From Fomitopsis serialis (taxonomy: Eukaryota > Basidiomycota > Agaricomycetes > Polyporales > Fomitopsidaceae): a stretch of 64,000 nucleotides of DNA. The stretch lies in assembly GCF_022376445.1 (NCBI RefSeq), contig NW_025955003.1, positions 186,001 through 250,000 on the forward strand. Direction: 5' to 3'. Shown piece by piece: positions 1 through 11,311 of the stretch. The notes beneath the pieces were generated by a model. It ran no database searches. It saw only the letters and a program-made list of their open reading frames with translations, and was not told the origin of the DNA. How positions within the stretch are numbered: position 1 is the stretch's first letter; each line of letters starts with the position of its first letter. The translations under genes and the position numbers were made by a program.

Positions 1-1219
1 TACACCTCGTAGATGGAGGGGCTGGCTAGCCCTCTGTTGCCATACGAGTTCTGAATCGACCGATGCTGCAGCGTCGGTCGGGCATGTCAAGCATGGATAG
101 GTGATGCTCGCACGAGTCAACGGGGTCGCTGATCACGGCTTCCGTCTGCTTCCGTCGCTGCCATGAAATTGTATGCACCACCAACTCCCACTGGATCGGC
201 CGTAGTCGGGCGGCGCCCAGTCGGGTCGTGTACGTTGTGCGCTGGGTCCACCGACTGGCGGTGTACTCGGGCTGCCTGTACGGACCCACACTTCTCGCCA
301 GCGGCCCAGCGCGAGGCAGTCCCTCATCGGCACTGTCTTGATGTCTGAGTGATCAAGGCCGTCCACGTTGTTCCCGGGCAACATCGTGGCGGTAACACCG
401 GTTGGCGCGAGTTTTACGCTGACGACTGGTCCCTCTATCAATGCTTGGACCACGACTGGCACGCGAGCCGGTGTGCCGTGAGTGGTGGTACATTCATCAG
501 AGGTCTGTGGTTCAGAATCTCGCCGACAGGCCAGGTGCACGAGGGAAGAGTGGGTCGGACGTACGGAGTCGGATGTAGTTTGTCTTACTGCCGTCTTCGC
601 GGTGCAAGGGTCCTCATGCGGTCCTAGTAGCCAGAGGCTAACTGTTCCTGATTTGTTGGAATGGCGCACGAATTTTTGGAACTCGAACCGCTTCTTCGTG
701 AAGCTGAACGGCGTTGCGTATGTGCAGTAGGACGAATGTCGTTGTGTATTAGCCATGGCAGCTCAATGTCAACATCGGGTATGACAATGGTTGATGAAGG
801 TCGTTTGTGCGTTTCCGTCGGAGCAAATTTCAGATTTTGGTATGATGGCACTAGTTGTGTCATGCATACTGGTACAGGATCCGCAAAAAGTCGGAGACGT
901 GCATAGACCCGTCATTTGATCAAGTGAGGGGACAAGGACACCATTAATCGTTAGGTGCATCACCATGTTGCCGTCCAGCATCGGAAGAGGGAAGTCTCGG
1001 TCGGAGAGAATACGATCACTCACGACATCACATCCCTGAATACCCAGCAGTAAAGCATACCTAGGCCGACCGGTAAGTGTCTGGAGACATGAGCCACTGG
1101 CGATGACAGGTGAGGGCGGACGACATGCATGTCAGCAAAATGCAGAGTTGAAAAGCCGAACTACTCAATAACGACCAAGGAATATATGGTACAACACATA
1201 AAGTACACGGCCTCAAGAT
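1..1219. other. Region with no supported gene
   Basis: Several open frames of 60-200 codons cross this stretch on both strands, but none has a recognisable domain, a coherent exon chain or plausible splice partners. A minus-strand frame at about 769-1023 reads protein-like in its first half (around SDRDFPLPML). I could not extend it through introns or place it in a family. It could be the edge of a gene lying mostly outside the window, or a decayed one. Confidence 0.4.
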
Positions 1220-1607
1220 CTATGCATAAGCACTCTTGTCTTTGTTGCGCTCGTAAGCTAGAAAAGAAGTCGATTAGAAGAGCACCTAAGGCGGAATCGT
1301 TCGGACGCACGGTTGTAATGGAGCAGCTTTTCGATGAGATCGACGTGCGTGAGGACCATGCGCCGACAGCAATATCTTTTCAGCTGGAGCTGGTCAAGCG
1401 CATCGCTGTAGACGCAAAACTGAGTTGGGTATAAATGTCATGTAGTGGTAGACGCACCCTTCATTAACGTCCTTCGACAACATCTCCAGGTAGCCATTCC
1501 ATTTGTCGCCGATGACCTTTCCGCAGGAGAAACAACGCACCGGGATGATCTGAGACGTGCTGTCAGTTAAGACATTTTCTGAGAGAATGACGCAGTGGAT
1601 ATACCAT
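1220..1607 (-). CDS. RPB10: RPB10 / RPABC5, shared subunit of RNA polymerases I, II and III
   Basis: This is the small zinc-binding subunit common to all three nuclear RNA polymerases. Four exons fit exactly: 1607-1605 (the ATG alone), 1549-1458, 1405-1311 and 1257-1220, giving 75 residues. The signature [17 protein letters not shown] is present, followed by RYCCRRM and [13 protein letters not shown], so the N-terminal CxxC and the later CC zinc ligands are intact. The tail ends NKDKSAYA. The first intron begins immediately after the start codon and ends in TCTCAG before ATC. The other introns have GTGCGT donors. The family is usually about 65-76 residues, so the protein is full length. It is divergent from the condensin gene, with about 200 bp between the start codons. 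Identification is near certain; only the ATG-only first exon depends on the splice model. Confidence 0.95.
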
Positions 1608-1808
1608 CGTGAAGGAACGCCAGACGGATGTGGCTGCGGAAGACTGCGACTGCTGAGCAAGCCCGTCCTCCGCCACCGTGACGTGACGGACTCGCGTTCA
1701 CGTCACATTCGCGTGCCCATGTGACCGACGCGTTAGCACACCGTGGCCGCGTTTACGCGGTTGTTCTTTCAACACAAGCGGCGACGCGTCGACGACCTCG
1801 GAGCCGCC
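1608..1808. promoter_or_regulatory. Short divergent intergenic region between RPB10 and CND1
   Basis: Only 201 bp separate the RPB10 ATG (minus, 1607) from the CND1 ATG (plus, 1809). Any promoter elements of the two housekeeping genes must lie here or in their leaders. I see no TATA box. CND1 has a strong start context (GAGCCGCCATGG). Shared regulation is inferred from spacing only. Confidence 0.5.
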
Positions 1809-4800
1809 ATGGACTTTGAGCTTCAAGAAGAGCTGCAGGGCCTGCAAGACCTGGCCAACTACGAGATCCCCAACGAACACGATATCCCTTCGCTCGACGC
1901 CCGCTCGGTCGCCCACGTCCTCGAGAATGCCGTCGAGGCTCTCGCCGAGTCGTCCGACGCTATCGCGGATCCCCAGGTCTTCGATGCGTACCGCAGTATG
2001 CTGAAACACGCGGAGACGCTGCCTGGCCCGCTCATGAGCAAGATGCTCGACTCGATCACCTCAGGCTTTCAGGCGCAGGTAGAAGCGACCAACCGGGACT
2101 TGGACACGGAAGACCAACAGACGATCGCGGCTCACAAGAAGGCACTGGAGATGTACGGCTTTCTGTTGAATTGGTTTGTTGGTGCAGCAGAGAAGGTGAA
2201 GGGCCCCGGAGAAGAGGACGGCGCTGCCGCACCGGCCCCGAAGGCGCGGAGAGGGAGAGGGGGGAAGGCGGGTACCTCGAGACCGGCGGCGAGACGGAAC
2301 GCAGAAGAGTGGACGTGGGTAGACCAAATCCCGCCAACATTGTCGCTGATCAGCAAGGTGCTGCGACTGAAGACGCAACGAATATGGCAGACAACTGGTG
2401 AGCGCGACACTTTCATCAAGTGAGTACATGCATATCTTCTTCCGCTGGAAGCTGTCTCTGTGTTCCGCCACATGTCGCTCCTTGTCCCCGTTCTAACATG
2501 CTCTGCAGCTGTATCACCCGTCCAGCGTACCACGTTACTGAGAGCGAACAATACATGAAGTCCATCCACATCCGCACCGGTGTCTACAAAGTGATATGTC
2601 TGGCTGTCAAGTCGCATGGCCATGGCCTCGCCGCGCAGATCAGCATCATGCAGTCTCTGCAGTACTACGAGCACCTTTCGGAGCCGATGGCGGACCTGCT
2701 CGTTGTCCTTGCCAAGGAGTTCGACCACGCGCAACTTGGTGACGAGATCCTGCGAGAAATAGCAGCGAAGAGCTTCAGTGCACAGGACTCGAAGGGCCCC
2801 AGGGCGTTCTCCCGCTTCCTTGTGCGACTCGCCGAGAACACACCCCGCTCGGTGCTGAAGCAAATCAGTCTGTTGCTCGGGCACCTGGACTCCGAAGTGA
2901 GTACGCCCGTCCTGGTCCGTAACAGTCCACTCACATTCCTCCAGTCCTACCCGATGCGCATGGCCATAGTCGAAGTCATCGGCTGCCTGATCCGCGAGCT
3001 CTCCGCCACATCCGAAGCATCCAACGACGACCAGCAAACGCGCAAGCAGCTCGAGGGCCTCTTCGAGCTCCTCATCGAGCGCGTGATCGACGTGTCGTCC
3101 TACGTCCGCACCAAGGTGCTGACCGTCATGACCCGCCTGTGCGACCTGCAGCAGAAGTTCCCGCAGCAGCGCCTCGCGATGACGCGCGCTGCGGTGGACT
3201 CGCTCGAGGACAAGGGTGCGACGGTGCGCAAGGCGTCGGTGGTCCTACTCGTGAGGCTGATCGAGACGCACCCCTACGGTCTGATGTACGGAGGGGAGCT
3301 GAACCAGCTGGAGTGGGAGGCTAGGTACAAGGAGGTGTGCGCACAGCTGCAGGAGTTGGAGGGTGTGGTCGGGCGAGCTGCGGAGCGGGAAGGCAGCCAG
3401 GAAGAAGAGAACGAGGAGCAAGAGGAGGAGGAGGAAGTAGGGGAGAGGGGGAAGAGGATGGTGAGCGAAGCCGCAAGTCTCGTAAGCGGTGAATGCGTTT
3501 GTCCTCCATCGCTGAGGAAAGTGTACTCATTCCCGCAATCCAGCTCGAAGAAAATCAAGAGCGAAGATGATGACGAGATGGATGTGGACGAGGAAGAGGA
3601 AGGGGCAGATCAAGAGGAAGATCGCATGGACGAGGACGAGGATGATGAGCAGCCGCGCCCGCCAAAGAAGAAGTCCAAGAAGAAAGCACGCAAGTCTGAG
3701 ATCGACATGGTCGCTCTTACCAATGAGCAGGAAGCTCTTGCTGCTCTGGAGGGCGACAAGATCCTTCACCTGCGTCTACGCAAGAAGTACTGCTCGGAAG
3801 GTCTTACCTACATTCGCCAGGTGGAGGAGGGCATGCAGACGGTGCAGAAACTGCTCGCTTCGACCAACAAGCTCGAGGTCTTGGAGGCGATGGACTTCTT
3901 CAAGACTGCTCATGACTACAAATTCGAAGGTGCAGAGGTAGGCTCTTGACAACAGGGTGCAACGGACCATATGGTGACCTCTTCGCCGATGCAGGCTGGG
4001 ATCAAGAGGATGCTGCACTTGATCTGGTCCAAAGACAACTCGCAAACGTCCGACGAAGGCAAAGAGCTCAAAGGTGTTCGCTCACGTCTCCTTGAGTGCT
4101 ATCGCCAGCTGTACTTCGACCCGGTGGCAGATCTGGACCCCAAGGGGAACATCAACCGCATCACCAAGAACATGATTGAGTTAGTGACCATGTTGTTACA
4201 TACTTGACATTCCCCAGTGACGTCCATGGCCGTGTCACAGGTTGACCTACGGAGCAACGCTTGCTGAACTGACTAGTTTGGAGGAAATGATGCGCATTCT
4301 CATGGACGACAATCAGGTTCATACGGACGTCATCAATAAACTGTGGCAAGTCTATGGTCAGTATTATTACTGTTCTTGTCCGGCCATCCATGAAGTAACT
4401 TTTGCAGGCTCGGAGCGACCGTTGCCGAGGCCACAGCGGCGGGGTGCCGTCATCATCCTCGGTATGCTTGCGCTTGCACGGAGAGGTGTGGTCGCAGATC
4501 GTGTAGAGACACTCGTCAAAACAGGGTTGGGCAAGCTGGGAATGGTATAAAATTTAGTACCAACACGAACAGGAGGCGATACTGATCATCCCCCAGGCGG
4601 ATCTCACACTGGCGAAGTACACCTGCGTTGCTCTGCAGAGGTTAAATGGTAGTGCGAAGAAAGTCAAAGGTGACTACAGCTTGATTCACTCGTATACAGC
4701 ATTCGTCTGACTGTCGTGCCAAAAGGGTCACTGCTGGACAAGTCTTTGCGACTGGACATGGACAACCCGCTCTTCCGCAAGCTGCAAGATGCGATCGAAC

Positions 4801-6690
4801 ATCCAACTCGGTCGAAGGATTGGTTCAGCATGACAGAACAAGCCATCAACACCATCTACGCGCTGGGCGAGCGACCGGACGTCGTCTGCGATACCATCAT
4901 CAAAAACCTCACACGGCGCGCCTTCGCTGCTCAGGCGCGCGCAAAGACGCCTCAGCCGAAGGATCCTGACGCTATGGACGAGGATGAGTCTCAAGAGACC
5001 GTGAATGAGGGAGCAAACGCTTCGCAGGCGGACAACTCTCAGGCCAATGACTCTCAGTCAGACGAGTCCAAGGACACTGGTGACGCATTCGTCCTCAGCC
5101 AGCTTCTCTTCGTAGTGGGCCACGTTGCTATTAAGCACATTGTCTACCTCGAGCTGGTAGAACGCGAGTGGAAGCGCCAAAAGCACGAGAAAGAACTGGG
5201 TATGTACTGTGTGCTCGGCATTTGTTTACATCTGCTCAACGTATATCAGCGGAGAAAGCAGCCAAGAAGGGTGGCGCGGCAAATGCAGCCAAGGACCAAG
5301 AGGAGTTGGATCAAGTTGCTGGCAACGCAGAAGACGAGATCGGTGACAGGATAGCAGGCATCCGAGAATCCGAGCTGCTGTATGGCCCGGAATCGCTATT
5401 GGCGATCTATGGACCCATGACAGTGCATATATGCGGTAGTCCACACAAGTTCAAGGTATACTGATACGTATTTTCTGCGTTCCACTCGCTGAACACCGCC
5501 TAGAATCGAACCCTCCGTGCAGCAGCGACTCTGGCGTTCAGCAAATTCCTCTGTATCAGCTCCAAATTCTGCGATGAACACCACCATCTACTTTTCAAGA
5601 TCCTTGAGACGTCAAAGGATCCAAACATCCGTAGCAATATCGTGATTGCGCTCGGAGACGTCGCTGTGTCGTTCAACAACATCGTTGACGAGAACAGCAA
5701 TGAACTCTACAAGGGCCTCTCCGACATCGATCTCGTCGTCAAGAAGAACACGCTGATGGTGTTGACCCACCTTATCTTGAACGGCATGATCAAGGTGAAG
5801 GGACAGCTGGGAGAAATGGCGAAGTGCCTTGAAGACGAGGATGAGCGGATAGTCGATCTCGCGAAGCTGTTCTTCTCGGAACTGTCTACCAAGGACAATG
5901 CTATCTACAACAACCTTCCGGATGGTAAGCGAGGTCGACATTGCGGTGGTCCATGCTAACGGATGCTACAACAGTGATCAGTCATTTGTCCGTAGGCGCC
6001 CATGCTGTTGAAGAGCCCTCCTTCCAAAGCACCATGCGATACATCTTCACATTCATTGAGAAGGTCAGTTCGCCGTTTCTTATCAGTATCACACGAATCT
6101 CATCGACCCCTGCAGGAGAAGCAAGCGGAGAACATCGTCGAGAAGCTCTGTCAACGCTTCCGACTCACGGAGGACCCTCGCCAGTGGCGGGACATCGCCT
6201 TCTGCTTGTCCCTCCTGCCATTCAAGTCCGAGCGCTCGGTCAAGAAGCTCATCGAGGGCCTGCAGTTCTACCGCGATAAGTTACACGAGGAGACCGTCTT
6301 CGCGCGATTCCAGGAGATCCTCACGAAGGTTCGCTCTGCGCCTTGACCGACAGGATACAGGCTGACAGTCTTCTAGGCTCGCGCGAACAAATCAGCCAAC
6401 AAGCCGGACGCAGAGCTGAATGAGTTCGAGAGCGTGCGTTCTGCAGTTAGTTTCATTGTTGTCGAGGATCTGATCATGCTGCTGCAGATCCTCGAGGAGC
6501 ACAAGCGACAGGGAGAAGAGGACCAAGCGTTCGAGAAGAGGGTCGAGGGCAAGAAGGCTGCAGCCAAGAAGCGTGCTACTCGGAGAAGTACGTCCCCATT
6601 CAATGAAATGCTGGTATTAATGCTCAAGTACACCGCTCCGCAACAGCTCGTAAGAAGGCGACACCCAAGGTTGAAGAGGACGACGAGTAA
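1809..6690 (+). CDS. CND1: Condensin complex subunit 1 (CND1 / YCS4, CAP-D2 family)
   Basis: HEAT-repeat regulatory subunit of condensin, which compacts mitotic chromosomes together with SMC2/SMC4. Exons I can place: 1809-2419, 2509-2896, 2945-3937 (see below), 3995-4179, 4241-4356, 4408-4544, 4597-4669, 4726-5199, 5250-5455, 5504-5924, 5975-6063, 6116-6328, 6377-6433, 6488-6587, 6647-6690. The N-terminal Cnd1 region, an acidic/lysine linker near 3.4-3.7 kb (KKKSKKKARKSEID) and the C-terminal Cnd1 block (DPNIRSNIVIALGD, LVVKKNTLMVLTHLIL) are in family order. The start at 1809 has an excellent Kozak context; a GTG-initiated extension upstream is not eukaryotic. A donor-like GTGAGC at 3461 and an acceptor at 3543 flank a low-complexity stretch, but splicing there breaks frame, so that exon is uncertain. 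The rest reads cleanly. Confidence 0.93.
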
Positions 6691-7058
6691 CCACATCAGC
6701 AGCTCAGTGATCGTGTAGACCGGCATATCTTTATTGACAGTCTGTATATCAGCACATGTAGTACATTGTATATACTCTACGGATTGCGGCATGCGGTGAA
6801 AGTCCATGGCACTTAGAAGGAACGTGACATACACCGCCCGGCGGAGGCGGCGATAACAAAAGCGCAAAGTAAAGACAGTGAACGCGGTGTAGGTTTAGGT
6901 CCGCGACGTTATTAGTGCGGGGTATCACCTAAGAAATAGTGGATAATGTATACAGTGCCTGCGAATGTCCGAACTGAATGTCTAAACACCAAAGCCAGGA
7001 AAAGTCGGGAGAAGTACACGAGGGAGACAGGACAAGCCGTGGGGGGAGGCGGCGGGCC
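6691..7058. other. Convergent 3' region between CND1 and PIP5K
   Basis: The two genes end facing each other here. The 368 bp should hold both 3' untranslated regions. The open frames in it are short and show no protein features. I see nothing else. Confidence 0.5.
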
Positions 7059-9495
7059 TTACTCAACCTTGTCCTTCGAGAGGAACTTGGACCCACCCTC
7101 GCCGCCGCGCATGATAGCCTTCATGAACGAGAAGAAGCGATCACCGTACTCCTGAGGAGGAACAGGGGAGATCTTGTGCTGTAACGACATAATCAGCACG
7201 TGAGTGGAGGGCAGCGCACGCAACGAGCGGACTCACCCTGTCCGCCGACAGGCCCTTCCAGAAGTGCTCCACCTTCTTCTTCGTGTTGTACGGGGTGAGG
7301 ATGTCGATGACGCCGAGGTAGTAGATCGTGTCCATGTTCTCGTTCTGGTCGTTCGTCGCGCGCAGGCCGCCCTCGTCCTGGTAGAACAGGAAGTGCTGGC
7401 GGTCGCCGGTGGTGTCCTCCTCGGGCAGGCGCAGCGTCGCGCTCCCGAGGCGCTTGGGATCCGACTCGCGCATGATGCGACGCATCGCGATCGCGTCGGG
7501 CGAGCCGGGGCCCTTCACTTGTGTCGGTTTCCGCCGAACGTGGTGCATTTCGGGCTGCGGCGAGATACAGTCAACACCACACCAATCTGGTCGGACGCGG
7601 GTATACTTACCGAGAAGACCTTCAACGTGTTGCTCCGGACGTTGTCCCTGTTGCCGCGGCGCATGTTGTGGATGCCAACGAGCAGACTGTAGTCCATGAC
7701 GCCGAGCTGCTTGAGGAACTCAGAGTCCCTCCGGAGCTGCTCTGTCAGGAGCGCGCGCTTCTCCGGGCCAAGCTCGAGCGTCTTGTCCCGGTGTATCCAG
7801 TTGAGGTCCTTGAGCGTCGCGCGGGGGTTCTCGCGCGCCCAGTCCTCCGGGTACTCTCGCCCGACCGTCGAGCCCTTCAGATCATACGTCTCGTGGATGT
7901 CGCGGTGGGGCGGGAAGAGATTGTTCATGATGACGAAGTGGATCTTACGCCCCGCGGGAGCTTCACGCGGTGCAGGCCGTAGAACCGGCTAAGCAATGTA
8001 TGCGGGTTCGTCCGGACGTGGTCATAGTAAAGGGGGAGGATCTCTCGGAGGAACTTGTGCTCGTTGTAGTGGATCGTCTTGATGATGAAGCGATAGTCCC
8101 GGGAGAAATAGAAGAACGATCCGGACTTGCCTGGTGAGCCCAACTCGGAGAGTATGTACTTCGACGTCAGGCTGACGAGGTAGTCTGCGGGATCAAGGAA
8201 GAAGAATTGCTCCCGGAGTTCCCGAAATACCCATGGCGCGTAGTCTTTGAATTTGAAGTCGTACTTCGCCGATGGTGTGAGCTCGTTTCCGACACTGCAA
8301 AAACATGAGTATTGAGTACGCTTCAAAGCCATACGGCCACTCACATGTCAAATGAATACTTGTTCGCCGCAGTATAATCGTCTTCCGTCAGTGGCCGCCG
8401 CATCTTGGCCTGACACCGCGATACAGACGTCCGGATGCCGGTCAACATGTTGTACATGAGCACATAGTTCACATGCTCCTCGCCGATCAGGTTCCCGACC
8501 AGTGGTGCTTCGTCGCCCCGGCTCGTCGTCCCACGGACGATGGACATCGTCCGCGTGAGCATGCCCTCGGCCTGCGGTTGCGCCTTCGCCTTCTCCGCCT
8601 GCCGCTTCGACTGGCGCTCTCGCCGGATCTGTGCCGCCTGCTGCTGCATCTCGGACTCAAGGCCCTCCGCGGCTGCGACCTCCTCGCCGTCGTACACATG
8701 TGATTGAGAGGGGGAATGCGAGTACGAGTACGCGTGTGCCGGGTTTGGTGTGTGCAATGTCTTCGTCCGTGTAGGAACCGCCGTGCTCACAGAGGACAGA
8801 GAACTTGAGCCAGTTGTATTCCGCCGTTTGTGAGACAACGGCGTCAATGGTGGGGCTAGTAGGAAGCCGTCGGCCGAAGTGTGAGCGTGGGTGGGAGACG
8901 GCGGGGAAGAAGGGAAAGGCGTGCCCTGCGGGGCGGTGATGGTGAGCGAGCCCTTGGTTTCTGTCGAGGAGCGTATCTGTGGACGAGCGAAGGGGATGTT
9001 CGGGGAGGTACGGGCGCTCGAGGACTGGCGAGGCTCGCGTGCGGGATCCTCAAACGTTACAGGACGGGAGGAGATGGGCTCCGACTTGGTCGCCACAACG
9101 GCTGGAGGAATCATGTCGTCGTCGTCGTCGCCCTCGACACTGGACGGGGGCGAGGGCGGAGGAGGTCCGACGGTCGAATCGGTGCTGCCCGAAGCGTGGT
9201 GGGAAGAAGAACCGACTTTGTGCAGCACATTGTCCCCAACAGGTGCTGGCTCGAGAGAGACAGAGTCGTTGGTGAGCTTGACGATGTGCACCTCCTGCGT
9301 CGACGCCAGCGCAAGAGCGTGCAGAGCATTCATCGCGTCGGCATCACGAGGAGCAGCAGGACCCAGATTGTGCATAGAAGACGACCGAGATGTTGACGGC
9401 TGGGGTGCGGTCAAATAGGAGGTGGTGGCAGAGGAGACGACGCTGGGCCTGCGCAGGTCGTCGGAGGGAGGGATGGGTAGAACGGCGGAGACCAT
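7059..9495 (-). CDS. MSS4: Phosphatidylinositol-4-phosphate 5-kinase (MSS4/Its3 type)
   Basis: Makes PI(4,5)P2 from PI4P at the plasma membrane, controlling actin, endocytosis and cell polarity. Exons: 9495-8345, 8294-7611, 7554-7237, 7178-7059. The first ~280 residues are Ser/Pro-rich and disordered with an acidic run (about 9110-9140). The kinase core follows: [18 protein letters not shown] (the conserved glycine/lysine region), [11 protein letters not shown], then [34 protein letters not shown] (the MDYSLL motif) and [12 protein letters not shown]. The C-terminal block [12 protein letters not shown] ends at TAA 7059-7061. The frame shifts by -1 at about 7951-7960, between VKLP and GRKIHF, in a C/G-rich run with no intron available. 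This falls in the invariant catalytic core. I read it as a missing base in the sequence, though a damaged allele is possible. Family and extent are secure. Confidence 0.94.
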
Positions 9496-10978
9496 GAAGA
9501 GTTGGACTCTGAGGAGATCAGCTGCGTTCGGAAGCGAGGATAGGTGGTCTGCAGAGAGAGCGCAAGGCCCGCTTATATGCCTCGCGGAAGATGGGCAGCC
9601 AGGGCGTTGTCGCAGCCGTCGTCGTCGTCGCCGTTCCGGTTCTCGTCAATCCCTTCCCCGTTCATCCGCATTTCCGCGTCCAACCACTTATCCGACACCG
9701 CATCAATTTCCAAATCGGGGACTTGTCGGCCACACGCAAGCCACACGCCGCCACATTCGATATCCGCTTCTCCGTCTCAGCTCACCACACCAGGACGCCA
9801 CCATGCTGCACTGGCACCATTGATAGACGGCGAATACGCTTGCACGGGCCTTCGAAGGCTCGAAACTCAAGGTCTCCTCCGCTTCGCTCTGATTCAATCC
9901 ATAGCCAACTTGTCAGACGGTGGCCCTCATCATGAGGTGGGCCGTCAGTTGTTCTCAAACTGACTGGCAACGGATTCGGACTGCATTGCCATTCTGTCAC
10001 AGCGGCGACACATATCCGCAAGCCGTGTCCGTTCTATACGAGCCCTCGAATCCGTGTCGGATACGGGCGTATCGCACTCGTCAGTGCGCTCCAGCTTGCG
10101 GGATTGACTCAGTGTCAATGCAACGTCGCTAACAGGTTGTGTCGTGCGAACGAGACGGATACGGTCTGCCGGCCCAAGTGGCATGAGACTAGCAGACGTT
10201 GACTTTCCAAGTCTGAATCAGGTGCGTCCGCGTCTTTGGCAAGTAATGCATCCATATCACAACAGAGACCGTGACCTATACTTGACCAGAGCATAGTGCG
10301 CCCCGAGTTCGTATGCGTACTCCAAGATGTGAGGTAACCAAGTATCTCCTTCGAAGCCCTTCTCGTTAGTCCGCGTCTGAGGGGCTCAAGCCCGGCCCCG
10401 ATCTTATACCCGCGAGTCGCAACCCCGACCTCAGAATCGACTGTTTCACGTAACGTACGGCTGCTTAGTCTGTCCTTCCCCTCCCACAAAATGTAGGCAA
10501 CTGGCCGGTATGCAACGCTTGACAGAATCACACAGTGCAGGCGCGTCGCGCCCAACATGTGCGGCTATTCAAATGGCATCGTTCCCCTCCTCCTGGATTG
10601 AAGAAAGCGATGGATACCCTCTTCCATATATTACTATGCTAGGGACCGGCTACAAGACGCGGCACTTGCTCTCGTACCGAGCCGACCTGTGCACTGTCTC
10701 AGTGACGGCGATGGGCGTGTTCGGTACGCCTCTTCTACTGGTACGTATGATCCCCCTCCATAGTATGTCGTCCGTCAGCCATCCTCACTCCATGCTGGCC
10801 AGCTTCGAGAATTAACCCCTCTAGGACACGATCCGTTCACAATGGGCCATGCAGATGAGACATGTCATCTCTGACCACTGGATGAACATTCCACTACTCG
10901 CGAAACGTACACGGCGCGTAAGCACATTCATATAATTACGTCGCACTGAAGGTGTGAAGCGACTAATAGTCGGCTACG
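9496..10978. other. Intergenic region
   Basis: The first few hundred bases upstream of the PIP5K start are probably its promoter and leader. Frames to about 140 codons occur on both strands, but none shows a domain, signal peptide or splice structure I can defend. Confidence 0.4.
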
Positions 10979-11236
10979 TCATCGCTTAAGCCATATGCAG
11001 GGTTGCAGCACGCCCCTGCAGAATGTTTCGGTCGCGATCAGTTTCGTCGTTGCCAATGCCGAACAACATCGATGGGACTCGCCGTCAACGGGTTCTATAC
11101 CGTCGGGAAGTGAGTATGGAGGATGAGCGGTGTGTGCACAGCTGCAGAACTTACCAGGTACAGGGTGTGCGTTCACCGTCATCGCGGTGAATGCAGCGAT
11201 GGCGACGAGACTGGCGGCGAGGCGGAGCAGCTGCAT
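10979..11236 (-). CDS. Small secreted protein A (65 residues)
   Basis: No known family. Two exons, 11236-11155 (82 nt) and 11094-10979, separated by a 60-nt intron (GTAAGT..TATAG), encode 65 residues. The N-terminus is a clear signal peptide: MQLLRLAAS followed by an Ala/Val-rich core and cleavage near VNA-HPVP. The mature part begins EPVDGES and carries four cysteines (CC near its start, then two single Cys). The ATG at 11236 was chosen because the signal peptide starts there and a TATA box lies about 70 bp upstream; an in-frame upstream ATG would bury the signal peptide. It is paralogous to the gene at 12889-13160: identical first-exon length, same intron phase and a related mature start. 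Function is unknown; it could be an effector-like or surface peptide. Confidence 0.7.
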   Translation of the reverse strand: MQLLRLAASLVAIAAFTAMTVNAHPVPGKFCSCAHTAHPPYSLPDGIEPVDGESHRCCSALATTKLIATETFCRGVLQPCIWLKR

Positions 11237-11304
11237 TTCGGATATGTAGCAGTATCGGTCAGAGCAGCTGTTGACCCTGGAGGATTTCCCATGAGTAGAC
11301 CCCC

Positions 11305-11311
11305 ATTTATA
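11305..11311 (-). promoter_or_regulatory. TATA box of small secreted protein A
   Basis: The minus strand reads TATAAAT about 70 bp before the ATG at 11236. Blocks downstream of it (CTACTCATGGG and CTCCAGGG) recur at matching distance in front of the paralogue at 12889, which supports a functional core promoter and leader. Confidence 0.6.

Noticed and set aside
133..756. 207-codon minus-strand frame near the window start
   Set aside because: No domain, no start context, and no codon or motif pattern of a real protein.
1743..1808. N-terminal extension of CND1 from position 1743
   Set aside because: It starts at GTG, not ATG; the ATG at 1809 has an excellent context and fits the family start.
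4670..4725. A frameshift in CND1 near 4.7 kb
   Set aside because: Choosing the acceptor AAAAG at 4725 instead of ACAG at 4699 restores the conserved frame (KVKGSLLDKS).
8881..9418. Plus-strand frames opposite the PIP5K N-terminus
   Set aside because: Shadows of the Ser/Pro-rich disordered region; Arg/Gly-rich with no features.
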